A DNA stretch of 12,762 nt from Bacteroidales bacterium. Lineage in GTDB: Bacteria; Bacteroidota; Bacteroidia; Bacteroidales; FEN-979. Below are positions 1 through 6,471 of the stretch, one piece after another. The notes beneath the pieces were generated by a model. The model did no database searches. It worked only from the letters and a program-made list of their open reading frames with translations, and had not been told where the DNA came from. Where the stretch lies: NCBI GenBank assembly GCA_016926765.1, contig JAFGNY010000303.1, positions 1 to 12,762 on the forward strand. Reading direction: 5' to 3'. A program made the translations under genes and the position numbers. Each line of letters starts with the position of its first letter. Within the stretch, counting starts at the first letter, position 1.

Positions 1-64
1 CTCGTCCGCTCGTCCGCTCGTCCGCTTGTCCGCTTGTCCGCTCGTCCGCTCGTCCGCTTGTCCC
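1..64. repeat. Octanucleotide tandem repeat (ctcgtccg/cttgtccg, 8 copies visible)
   Basis: Eight adjacent 8-bp units fill positions 1-64. Five read ctcgtccg, two read cttgtccg, and the last (57-64) reads cttgtccc. The array reaches the window edge and may be longer. It lies in the coding strand of the adaptor gene. Because 8 is not a multiple of 3, three units (24 bp) encode one eight-residue period, and all three minus-strand frames give the same peptide in rotated form without a stop (R-T-S-G-R/Q-A-D-E/K). Gain or loss of one unit would shift the frame of everything downstream. Confidence 0.95.
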
Positions 65-987
65 ATGTAATCGGCCGGTGGAGTGAACCGCAAGGCTACC
101 GAAGGCACTTTCAGCACATCCGCCACCACTTCAACGGTAACGGTGATATTTGCCGTCATCCCGGGAAGAAGCTTCATGTCGGGATTGGGGACATCAATGA
201 TGACCGTGTAGTTTACGACATTCTGAACCACAGTGGGAAGCAACCGGATCTGGCTGACAGTACCTGAAAAATTCTCACCCGCATAGGCATCCACCGTAAA
301 GACGACCGGTTGGTCTACGTTGATCTTACCGATATCTGCCTCATCCACACTCGCCTGCACCTGCATCTTAGTCAAATCCTGGGCAATGGTAAACAGGGTT
401 GGTGTATTGAAACTGGAAGCTACTGTCTGTCCCACGTCAATTGCACGCGACACCACAACACCTGAAATCGGTGACCGGATGGTGGCGTATTCGAGATTGA
501 TTTTTGCCCTGTTCAACGCTGCTTCGGAAGAGTTCAGCGTACTCTGTGCCGTTTCATAGGCCGTAAGCGCCAGGTCGTAATCCGCTTCAGCGACCACCTT
601 TTGTTCATATAGCAGTTTCGTCCGGTCAAATTCCCGTTTCGCCTGTCTCACCTGAATCTCATTCCGGTGGTAGGAGGCCTCGGCGTCCCTGACAGAGGCT
701 ACAAGGTAGATCGTATCCAGAACGGCAATGATCTCTCCCTTCTTCACCTGATCGTTGAAATCGACCAGTATCTTGCTGATCGTCCCCGACACCTGGGTGC
801 CTACCTGCACTGTGGTAACAGCGCTCAATGTGCCGGTAGCTGTCACCGTGGTGCTGATCTCTCCCTTTTCAACAGAAGCAAACTTCCATAGATATCCTGT
901 GTTCTTTCCCATGCCCCAGTAAATCAACCAGGCTGCAACGAGTAGCAGAACGAAGCCTGCCAGCATGATCCAATATCTCTTCTTCAT
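1..987 (-). CDS. Efflux pump periplasmic adaptor (MacA/HlyD-type membrane fusion protein), partial at C-terminus
   Basis: The frame is open from the ATG at 985-987 to the left edge, giving 329 residues with no stop, so the C-terminal part is missing. Residues about 5-23 form an N-terminal membrane anchor. A biotinyl-lipoyl-like half-motif follows (VGTQVSGTI, then DFNDQVKKGEIIAVLD), then an alpha-helical hairpin (from about DAEASYHRNEIQVRQAKREF to LNRAKINLEYA), the second half-motif (IRSPISGVVVSRAIDVGQTV), a beta-barrel domain and the MacA-like segment LKVPSVALRFTPP near residues 292-304. Such adaptors bridge an inner membrane ABC or RND transporter to a TolC channel, which agrees with the TolC-like gene just upstream on the same strand. 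After residue 308 the protein enters an eight-residue repeat encoded by an octanucleotide repeat. In MacA relatives a variable linker often lies here, before the membrane-proximal domain. The family is clear; substrate and partner transporter are not. Confidence 0.93.
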   Translation of the reverse strand, partial: MKKRYWIMLAGFVLLLVAAWLIYWGMGKNTGYLWKFASVEKGEISTTVTATGTLSAVTTVQVGTQVSGTISKILVDFNDQVKKGEIIAVLDTIYLVASVRDAEASYHRNEIQVRQAKREFDRTKLLYEQKVVAEADYDLALTAYETAQSTLNSSEAALNRAKINLEYATIRSPISGVVVSRAIDVGQTVASSFNTPTLFTIAQDLTKMQVQASVDEADIGKINVDQPVVFTVDAYAGENFSGTVSQIRLLPTVVQNVVNYTVIIDVPNPDMKLLPGMTANITVTVEVVADVLKVPSVALRFTPPADYMGQADERTSGQADKRTSGRADE

Positions 988-1013
988 AGTGGTATATAAA
1001 AATCTGTAACTAT

Positions 1014-1021
1014 CAAATTTA
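1014..1021 (-). promoter_or_regulatory. Putative -7 box (TAnnTTTG) for the adaptor gene
   Basis: On the minus strand this reads TAAATTTG, a full match to the Bacteroidota -7 consensus, 26 bp upstream of the adaptor ATG at 987. It starts three bases after the heptamer repeat ends, so the -33 region would fall inside that repeat. No clear TTG -33 element is visible, and the gene could also be read from the tolC promoter. Confidence 0.45.
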
Positions 1022-1024
1022 ACT

Positions 1025-1059
1025 CGTCACTGGTCACTGGTTACTGGTCACTGGTCACT
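1025..1059. repeat. Heptanucleotide tandem repeat (ggtcact, 5 copies)
   Basis: Five 7-bp units: cgtcact, ggtcact, ggttact, ggtcact, ggtcact. They occupy about half of the 76-bp gap between the tolC stop (1064) and the adaptor start (987). The units are direct and do not pair into a hairpin, so this is not a terminator. It lies immediately upstream of a possible -7 box at 1014-1021. Confidence 0.92.
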
Positions 1060-1063
1060 GTAA

Positions 1064-2410
1064 TTAAAACGTGATCGGTATTCCCTTGTAAAAATCCAGG
1101 ATCTTGTTTCTGAATATCGTCTCATATTTTACCTGGATCATATTGGACTGTGCTTTGAAATAGGCATTTTTCTCAATCAGGAAGTCCGTGGCATGCATCA
1201 GTCCGACCGTGTATTTCTGCTCTGCTGCTTTGTAGGATAACTCGGCTGCTGCAAGCTGCTCTTGCGTGGCATCATATTTCTTGATGGCCGCCTTCAGGTC
1301 TGTATAGGCCTGTTCAACAGATTTCCGCAACTGGTTCTTTACATACTGCTCACTCAGTTGCATGTTAAGGAGATTGATTGAAGCTCTGTCGATGTTGCTT
1401 TTCACAGATCGCTGGCTGTAGATCGGAATCGAGAGATTCAGGTTTACGGTTTGTCCGAGATTGTTCCACATCTGTTCGAAAAAAGGATAGTTCTCGGGAT
1501 TGACGGCGCTCCCCTTGGTGCGGCTGGAAGCATAGTTACTCCCGAGGGAGGCTCCCAGGTTAAGGCGTGGATACCTGGCGCCTTTGGAGACTTTTAAACT
1601 GTATTCCGAGGCTTTGGTTTTCAAAAAGGCACTGGTGATCTGAGGTTGGACCGAAAGGGCTTTCTCATAGATCTGCTGATTTGTCTGAACCAGCCGGATG
1701 GATGGCTCGGGGAATTCCGGCTGATACACTTCAAAGGAATCGGAAACAGGCATCTCCATCAGTTGAAGTAATGTGACTTTTGCCATAGCCAGCTGGTTCT
1801 CTGCTGTGACCACCGAGAGGTTGTCTGTTGCCAGCTGCGATTTGATCTGGAGAAGATTGCTTTCGGGAAGTTTCCCGGCATTGACAAATTTTTCAGTCAA
1901 CTCAACCTGTGCTTTGGTCCCCAGGGCCTGGTTGACTGCTGTTTTCAGGATCTCACAGGAAAACAGGAGTTGCAGGTATCCTGTTGTAATATCCAGTGTT
2001 ACATCATTTTTTACTTTGTCGATGTCGTAACTGCTGGCTTGCAGGTTCAGCCTGTTCTGACGGATCGTATTGGCATTCTGGAGCCCGTTGAATAACAGGA
2101 GACTGGAACTTACTGAAAAGTTGGTGGAATGGTATGCCTGGTCGACATACTGGTTGGTAGTTGGATCGATATTCCACCCCATGCTGAGGTTCTCCCCCAA
2201 AGAAGCACTTACACCCGGTATCCGGGATGCCTTGTTTTGTTCAAGGGTGATCTTACTCAGATCTTTCGACAGGATGCTTTGGTTGATGGAAATATTTCTT
2301 GTCAATGCCGTATCGAGGCATTGCCGGAAGGTCCAGGTCTGCGCCCCGACACTGCCCGGCATCAGGAAGGTAACCAGACAAACCAGCAAGATGAAAAACC
2401 GCATGCGCAT
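1064..2410 (-). CDS. TolC family outer membrane efflux protein
   Basis: A 448-residue protein, the normal size for the outer membrane factor family. It has a cleavable signal peptide (hydrophobic residues 5-18, likely cut after VGA-23). Two OEP-type halves rich in alanine, glutamine and leucine follow, including TWTFRQCLDTALTRNISI at the mature N-terminus and a second long helical stretch (QLRKSVEQAYTDLKAAIKKY, then QLAAAELSYKAAEQKYTVGL) typical of the coiled TolC barrel. It would form the trimeric outer membrane exit duct of a tripartite pump. It is first in a minus-strand unit with the adaptor 76 bp downstream. The start at 2410 is an ATG; a second in-frame ATG at 2404 would shorten the signal peptide by two residues and is equally possible. 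A weak -7-like box (GATTTTTG on the minus strand, 2436-2443) lies upstream. Confidence 0.95.
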   Translation of the reverse strand: MRMRFFILLVCLVTFLMPGSVGAQTWTFRQCLDTALTRNISINQSILSKDLSKITLEQNKASRIPGVSASLGENLSMGWNIDPTTNQYVDQAYHSTNFSVSSSLLLFNGLQNANTIRQNRLNLQASSYDIDKVKNDVTLDITTGYLQLLFSCEILKTAVNQALGTKAQVELTEKFVNAGKLPESNLLQIKSQLATDNLSVVTAENQLAMAKVTLLQLMEMPVSDSFEVYQPEFPEPSIRLVQTNQQIYEKALSVQPQITSAFLKTKASEYSLKVSKGARYPRLNLGASLGSNYASSRTKGSAVNPENYPFFEQMWNNLGQTVNLNLSIPIYSQRSVKSNIDRASINLLNMQLSEQYVKNQLRKSVEQAYTDLKAAIKKYDATQEQLAAAELSYKAAEQKYTVGLMHATDFLIEKNAYFKAQSNMIQVKYETIFRNKILDFYKGIPITF

Positions 2411-2435
2411 AATGTATCAGATAGAAAAGCCGGCA

Positions 2436-2443
2436 CAAAAATC
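2436..2443 (-). promoter_or_regulatory. Weak -7-like box upstream of tolC-like gene
   Basis: The minus strand reads GATTTTTG, one mismatch from TAnnTTTG, 25 bp upstream of the tolC-like start. It is the best candidate I find in the 208-bp gap shared with rpoN, but it is weak and no -33 box is evident. Confidence 0.25.
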
Positions 2444-2509
2444 GGAATCCGGATCAGCTTTATCCAATCTTTTCAACCATCAGAAGAAATTCCTCTATTA
2501 ATAATGCTT

Positions 2510-2527
2510 CCTATTCAACCTATTCAA
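2510..2527. repeat. 9-bp tandem doublet (cctattcaa x2)
   Basis: Two perfect adjacent copies of cctattcaa (2510-2518 and 2519-2527) lie in the divergent gap between the tolC-like gene and rpoN. Two copies alone could be chance. It is listed because other gaps in this window also hold short tandem repeats with different units. Confidence 0.6.
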
Positions 2528-2571
2528 TTTTGTCTGCCTTCTTTAAATACTTTTTAAAAAAGTTTTTACTG

Positions 2572-2579
2572 TATATTTG
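2572..2579 (+). promoter_or_regulatory. Putative -7 box (TAnnTTTG) for rpoN
   Basis: TATATTTG matches the Bacteroidota -7 consensus, with its last base 39 bp before the ATG of rpoN. It is preceded by an A/T-rich tract, and no convincing -33 TTG is seen. It would start transcription near 2585 and give a leader of roughly 33 nt. Confidence 0.5.
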
Positions 2580-2618
2580 CTGACGTTCGTTGTTAGGGTC
2601 TAAACCTTATTATTGTCC

Positions 2619-4118
2619 ATGCTGAATCAGAAACTACAACAAAAACTACTGCAAAAACTATCTCCTCAACAGGTACTTGTGATGCGCTTGCTGCAGGAAC
2701 CTATTCTCTCGTTTGAACAGCGGATTAAACAGGAGATTGAAGAAAATCCGGCGTTGGATGAATCTGCTGAATCAGATCCTGAAGAGGGAGACTATGCTGA
2801 TGATCTGACCCTTGATTCCATCGTATCTGATGAAGACCAACTGCGCGACGATCTCGCCGAAGGGCCTGAATTAAACAATGAATTTTCAATCGAAGATTAC
2901 CTGGAGGATGAAGATACACCCGGGTACAGGCTTACAACCTCTTACAGCAGACCTGATGAAGAGAACCGGGAACATCCTGTCATCTCATCCATCAGCTACC
3001 AGGATTTTCTGCTGGCACAACTAGGACTCAGCCAAAGTACCAACCGTGAGTTTATCATTGCCAGTACGATCATCGGCAATCTGGATGATGCCGGGTACCT
3101 GAGAAGAGAAGAATCGGCTTTGATCGACGACCTGGCTTTCAACCAAAACATCCAGACAACACCGGAAGAGGTGGATAAAATGATCCGGCTGGTCCAGAGT
3201 TTTGATCCGCCTGGTATCGGTGCACGGGACTTGCGGGAGTGTCTGCTTCTCCAGCTGGACCGGGTTTATGAAATGACGCCGGCAGTTGAACTGGCTACCG
3301 TGATTCTACGCGATTATTTTGACGAATTCAGTAAACGCCGGTTTGACAAACTGATTACCCGGTTGAAAATCTCGGAAGAAGAGCTGAAATCAGCCATTCA
3401 GGAGATTCAGAAATTAAATCCAAAACCCGGAGGAAATATCCCGGAAACATCCCGGTTGGAAGAGTTTATCATCCCCGATTTCATCATCATGAACATCGAT
3501 GGCGAGTTGGAACTTACCCTCAATAGCCGGAATACTCCCGAACTGATCGTCAACAGACAGTATCAGGAGATGCTTCAGGCTTACGTGAAAAAACGGAGTA
3601 AAGCTACCAACAGTGAGAAAGCTGCTATCTCCTTTATCAAACAAAAACTCGACTCAGCAAAAGGATTCATTGAAGCCATCAAACAGCGGCAGGAGACGCT
3701 GTATAAAACCATGAGCGCGATAATGGAATACCAGCGGGACTATTTTCTGACCGGAGATGAAACCACGTTACGTCCGATGATTCTGAAAGATATCGCTGAG
3801 ATCGTCAGTATGGATATTTCGACGATCTCCCGTGTTGCAAACAGCAAATACGTACAAACGCCTTTCGGGACTTTCCTGCTGAAAAGCTTCTTCTCCGAAT
3901 CGATGCAGAATGTCCGAGGGGAAGAGGTCTCTACCCGTGAGATCAAGAAAATCCTTCAGGATATCATTGAAGAGGAAAACAAAAACAGCCCCTTCACCGA
4001 TGATCAGCTGGTTGATCTGCTGAAAGGGAAAGGATACAATATCGCCCGCCGTACGATCTCTAAATACCGAAAACAACTGAACATTCCCTCTGCCAGACTT
4101 CGTGTTGAACTTCAGTAA
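2619..4118 (+). CDS. rpoN: RNA polymerase sigma-54 factor
   Basis: A 499-residue sigma-54, full length. Region I is at the N-terminus and is Q/L-rich (MLNQKLQQKLLQKLSPQQVL, then FEQRIKQEIEENPALDE). A very acidic region II covers about residues 49-100. The core-binding domain follows (FDPPGIGARDLRECLLLQL is conserved), then the DNA-binding HTH (PMILKDIAEIVSMDISTISR). The RpoN box ARRTISKYRK is at residues 476-485, followed by LNIPSARLR. The protein directs polymerase to -24/-12 promoters and needs an AAA+ activator; no activator is in this window. I place the start at the ATG at 2619. A TTG at 2613 is in frame but would add only two residues, and the homology begins at MLNQ. There is no clear Shine-Dalgarno sequence. 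The next gene follows after 16 bp and is probably co-transcribed. Confidence 0.97.
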   Translation: MLNQKLQQKLLQKLSPQQVLVMRLLQEPILSFEQRIKQEIEENPALDESAESDPEEGDYADDLTLDSIVSDEDQLRDDLAEGPELNNEFSIEDYLEDEDTPGYRLTTSYSRPDEENREHPVISSISYQDFLLAQLGLSQSTNREFIIASTIIGNLDDAGYLRREESALIDDLAFNQNIQTTPEEVDKMIRLVQSFDPPGIGARDLRECLLLQLDRVYEMTPAVELATVILRDYFDEFSKRRFDKLITRLKISEEELKSAIQEIQKLNPKPGGNIPETSRLEEFIIPDFIIMNIDGELELTLNSRNTPELIVNRQYQEMLQAYVKKRSKATNSEKAAISFIKQKLDSAKGFIEAIKQRQETLYKTMSAIMEYQRDYFLTGDETTLRPMILKDIAEIVSMDISTISRVANSKYVQTPFGTFLLKSFFSESMQNVRGEEVSTREIKKILQDIIEEENKNSPFTDDQLVDLLKGKGYNIARRTISKYRKQLNIPSARLRVELQ

Positions 4119-4134
4119 ATAAATCCTGACAGGC

Positions 4135-4746
4135 ATGAACAACTTTATGGCCCGTATCCTATCATTTCTGTTTCATCCATTGCTCATCCCCACCTACCTC
4201 TTTTTAATCCTCCTGGGATTCGATCCTTCATTTTCTGTTCTGCTTCCGCTAAAAATGAAATGGCTGGTCACCGGCACCATCCTGGGAACCACAGTCATCT
4301 TCCCGTTGATTCTTATTCTGATCATGCTCCGGATGAAGGTGATCACATCCCTGTTTCTTCCAAGGAGGGAAGAACGGATCTTTCCGCTGATCACCATCGC
4401 TATTTTCTATTATGTGACATTTTACCTGATCAGGGATCTTTACTTCCCGCGAAATTTTCAGCTCTTTATCCTTGGAGCGACACTGCTGGCTGTTATCACA
4501 TTACTGGTGAACCTTTTTTACCGGATCTCCATGCATATGACGGCGCTTGGCGCCATCACCGGATTATTTCTCAGTATGACCCTCCACTCGGGAGGATACT
4601 CCCTTGTGCTTTTTATCGGCGCTGTTTTGATTTCCGGACTGACAGGATCAGCCCGCCTTAAACTGAACGCCCACCAACCTGCCGAAATTTATTCCGGATG
4701 GCTGATGGGCGCGGCTGTGATGTGCGTTACCTCGTTCCTTCTCTAA
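4135..4746 (+). CDS. PAP2-like integral membrane protein downstream of rpoN
   Basis: A 203-residue, very hydrophobic protein with about five to six membrane segments (roughly 15-30, 43-65, 83-100, 108-128, 135-150 and 155-170 plus 186-203). Its motifs recall the PAP2 lipid phosphatase fold. R78/R81 in PRREERIFP stand where the first basic motif would be. ISMH has S132 and H134 in place of PSGH. R174, H180 and E184 match R-x5-H-x3-D with Glu for the final Asp. Family knowledge suggests a lipid or isoprenoid phosphate phosphatase, but the altered motifs leave activity open. The ATG at 4135 lies 16 bp after the rpoN stop and has a weak purine run (cagg) upstream. Its stop codon overlaps that of the convergent gene. 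The call is a divergent PAP2-like protein; an exact substrate is not supported. Confidence 0.75.
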   Translation: MNNFMARILSFLFHPLLIPTYLFLILLGFDPSFSVLLPLKMKWLVTGTILGTTVIFPLILILIMLRMKVITSLFLPRREERIFPLITIAIFYYVTFYLIRDLYFPRNFQLFILGATLLAVITLLVNLFYRISMHMTALGAITGLFLSMTLHSGGYSLVLFIGAVLISGLTGSARLKLNAHQPAEIYSGWLMGAAVMCVTSFLL

Positions 4747-5438
4747 AAAGGCATCAGAAGAATTCCGATGGAAAGGGGATAAATCTCCGGACCATTTCCT
4801 TTGGTAAAGATCTTCGACAACGAGTAATAGGCATTGATGTGAAACCACCTGTATCCAATACGGAAGGTGGGACCGTAGCTGAATTGTTCAAGGTTTTTGA
4901 TCTCCCTGTATTTCACCCTGTATTTCTCACCGGTAAGGGTTTCATAATTCTCACCAACATATTTTGAATGTGCCGGCAACAGGTAGGCCACTTTAAATCC
5001 AATCCCAACTGCAATTTTAGATTTCGATTTAAACCTGAATTCAAGCGGAAGCTCCAGATAAGGCAGCGTTAATTTGCTACGCTGATAATTGACAGAGGCG
5101 GTATCCCCAATCTTTTCCAGCCAGGTTGAGTCCTGAGTACTTTTTACCAGAAAATTTCCGTACATATTTTGGGCTCTGAATCCCAAACCGATGGAGAATC
5201 CGAAATTACTCTTGCCGAACGGAACGTTGTACATGGCAAAGGTTTGAAACCCCTGATTGATCGTACGGGTATTGATGCCTTTCGGTATGCCGAACCAGAT
5301 ATCCTCGAATAGACCTACGCCGATGGTTACACGCTTTTTTGCCACTTCGTTGACCATCTGTGCTTTCACACCCGAAGAACAGAACAGGATCCAAACCAGT
5401 GCGATCAGAAGGGTGCCGGAAAATTTATCAAATTTCAT
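4743..5438 (-). CDS. Outer membrane beta-barrel protein (OMP_b-brl-like)
   Basis: A 231-residue protein with an N-terminal signal peptide (hydrophobic residues about 8-21, likely cut after GVKA-26). The rest alternates aromatic and polar residues as in small barrels (FGFSIGLGFRAQNMYGNF, LTLPYLELPLEFRFKSKSKI, YGPTFRIGYRWFHINAYY) and ends in a C-terminal Phe, the usual barrel assembly signal. This matches the porT-like or OMP beta-barrel families common in Bacteroidota; no specific function can be read. I choose the ATG at 5438. An upstream in-frame TTG at 5462 falls inside a good -7 box (5460-5467) and cannot be the start if that promoter is used. The gene is convergent with the PAP2-like gene and overlaps its stop by four bases. 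Confidence 0.85.
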   Translation of the reverse strand: MKFDKFSGTLLIALVWILFCSSGVKAQMVNEVAKKRVTIGVGLFEDIWFGIPKGINTRTINQGFQTFAMYNVPFGKSNFGFSIGLGFRAQNMYGNFLVKSTQDSTWLEKIGDTASVNYQRSKLTLPYLELPLEFRFKSKSKIAVGIGFKVAYLLPAHSKYVGENYETLTGEKYRVKYREIKNLEQFSYGPTFRIGYRWFHINAYYSLSKIFTKGNGPEIYPLSIGILLMPF

Positions 5439-5459
5439 AATGATCTCTTTTTCTTGATA

Positions 5460-5467
5460 CAAAGATA
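5460..5467 (-). promoter_or_regulatory. Putative -7 box (TAnnTTTG) for the beta-barrel gene
   Basis: The minus strand reads TATCTTTG, a full consensus match, 21 bp upstream of the ATG at 5438. The palindrome GTTAAC (5480-5485) lies 12 bp further upstream. The box sits between the nucleotidyltransferase stop and this gene, so the barrel gene can be transcribed independently of the upstream unit. Confidence 0.6.
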
Positions 5468-5491
5468 CACTTCCTCTTTGTTAACGAAAAT

Positions 5492-6400
5492 TTAGCTCCA
5501 TAATTTTTCAGGATACTCACCTTTTTCAATTAATTTTCGGATCCCTTGTACTACCATCTCTTTATCCTCCCGATAGGTGATCCCGTACCATTTTGCCGGA
5601 CAGGGAAGAACCCTGACAGTTGCTATTTGTTTATGAATCAAATTGTTTACTTCTGTTGGGATGTAGTATTCCGCTTTCAGGGTTTCCCCGTTAGCCAGCA
5701 GAAATTCCCGAAATCCACTCTTCAGGTAACCAAAAAAAGTGGGGGTAAATCCCCAGAAATTCATGGATACCACCGCTTTTTCCGGAAGCCGGATAAAATT
5801 CTCCTCTTCATCCTTATAGACAATTCCTTCCGGGATACGCTCAATCCAGGTTCGTTCAACCACATTCTCCAGGTAATTTCCCGTATCAGTCTGGCAAATG
5901 CCCCTGCAAACGGATCCATATTCTGATAGCGTCTTTCCAATTTCAAAAGCCACCATCGCATAATCGTTTTTCCGTTCCGGGTTCCACTCATTGTAATAAT
6001 CTGTCAGCGTTTGGTATGCTTCGCGACCATAAAAATCATCGGCATTGATGACCGCAAAGGGAGTATCAATCATCCCGTCGGCCATCAGCAAGGCGTGTCC
6101 TGTTCCCCAGGGCTTGGTCCTTTCCTTATTCCAGGCAATCCCTTCCGGGATTTTCCAGTTCTCCTGAAATACATAGTCGATGGGGATGTAGGGCTGCAGT
6201 TTTTGAATGATTACCTCCCTGAAATCTTTTTCAATCCGTTCATTAATCACAAAAACCACTTTCCCGAATCCAGCCCTTATTGCATCAAAAATCGAATAAT
6301 CGATGATGGTCTCTCCGTTTGGTCCGATGGCATCAAGCTGCTTTAATCCTCCGTAACGACTTCCAATCCCGGCAGCTAAAATCAATAACGTTGGCTTCAT
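5492..6400 (-). CDS. Sugar-1-phosphate nucleotidyltransferase (NTP_transferase family)
   Basis: A 302-residue protein with the GT-A-like nucleotidyltransferase fold. The nucleotide loop is LAAGIGSRYGGLKQ (residues 8-21). PWGTGHAL lies at 97-104, the metal/sugar motif NADDFYG at 119-125, SMNFWGF at 212-218 and EYYIPTEVN at 244-252. The family transfers a nucleotidyl group from an NTP to a sugar 1-phosphate, releasing pyrophosphate in the cytoplasm. The sugar is not evident; hexose- or N-acetylhexosamine-1-phosphate uridylyl transfer is plausible. There is no GlmU-type acetyltransferase tail. It follows the sugar permease on the same strand with a 71-bp gap and no -7 box of its own, so the two are probably co-transcribed for uptake and activation of a sugar. 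No sugar kinase is in the window. The start is the ATG at 6400. Confidence 0.9.
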   Translation of the reverse strand: MKPTLLILAAGIGSRYGGLKQLDAIGPNGETIIDYSIFDAIRAGFGKVVFVINERIEKDFREVIIQKLQPYIPIDYVFQENWKIPEGIAWNKERTKPWGTGHALLMADGMIDTPFAVINADDFYGREAYQTLTDYYNEWNPERKNDYAMVAFEIGKTLSEYGSVCRGICQTDTGNYLENVVERTWIERIPEGIVYKDEEENFIRLPEKAVVSMNFWGFTPTFFGYLKSGFREFLLANGETLKAEYYIPTEVNNLIHKQIATVRVLPCPAKWYGITYREDKEMVVQGIRKLIEKGEYPEKLWS

Positions 6401-6429
6401 TCAATTTACGATTAATTCGATTTACGATT
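6401..6429. repeat. 13-bp direct doublet next to the nucleotidyltransferase start
   Basis: tcaatttacgatt (6401-6413) and tcgatttacgatt (6417-6429) differ at one base and are separated by three bases. They abut the ATG of the nucleotidyltransferase, so on the mRNA they occupy the ribosome-landing region. No function is known; a regulatory site or simple repeat growth are both possible. Confidence 0.75.
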
Positions 6430-6447
6430 TATCCCCCTAAATTCCTT

Positions 6448-6471
6448 TCCTACCCTCCTACCTTCCTGCCT
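6448..6471. repeat. Octanucleotide triplet (tcctaccc/tcctacct/tcctgcct) after the permease
   Basis: Three 8-bp units, tcctaccc, tcctacct and tcctgcct, end one base before the stop codon of the permease (6472-6474, minus strand). On the mRNA the tract is purine-rich (GGAAGG/GTAGGA runs). It is another example of 7-9 bp tandem units in this window. Confidence 0.75.

Noticed and set aside
34..891. Plus-strand open frames at 34-267, 320-559 and 667-891
   Set aside because: They lie opposite the adaptor gene, whose minus-strand frame is open over the whole span and shows family motifs throughout. The plus-strand translations show no recognisable domain.
1025..1059. Heptamer repeat as a terminator or CRISPR array
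   Set aside because: The units are direct, do not form an inverted repeat and have no spacers between them.
2129..2557. Plus-strand open frames across the tolC-like start and the gap before rpoN
   Set aside because: They run antisense to the signal peptide and N-terminus of the TolC-like gene and through its likely promoter region. The translations resemble no known family.
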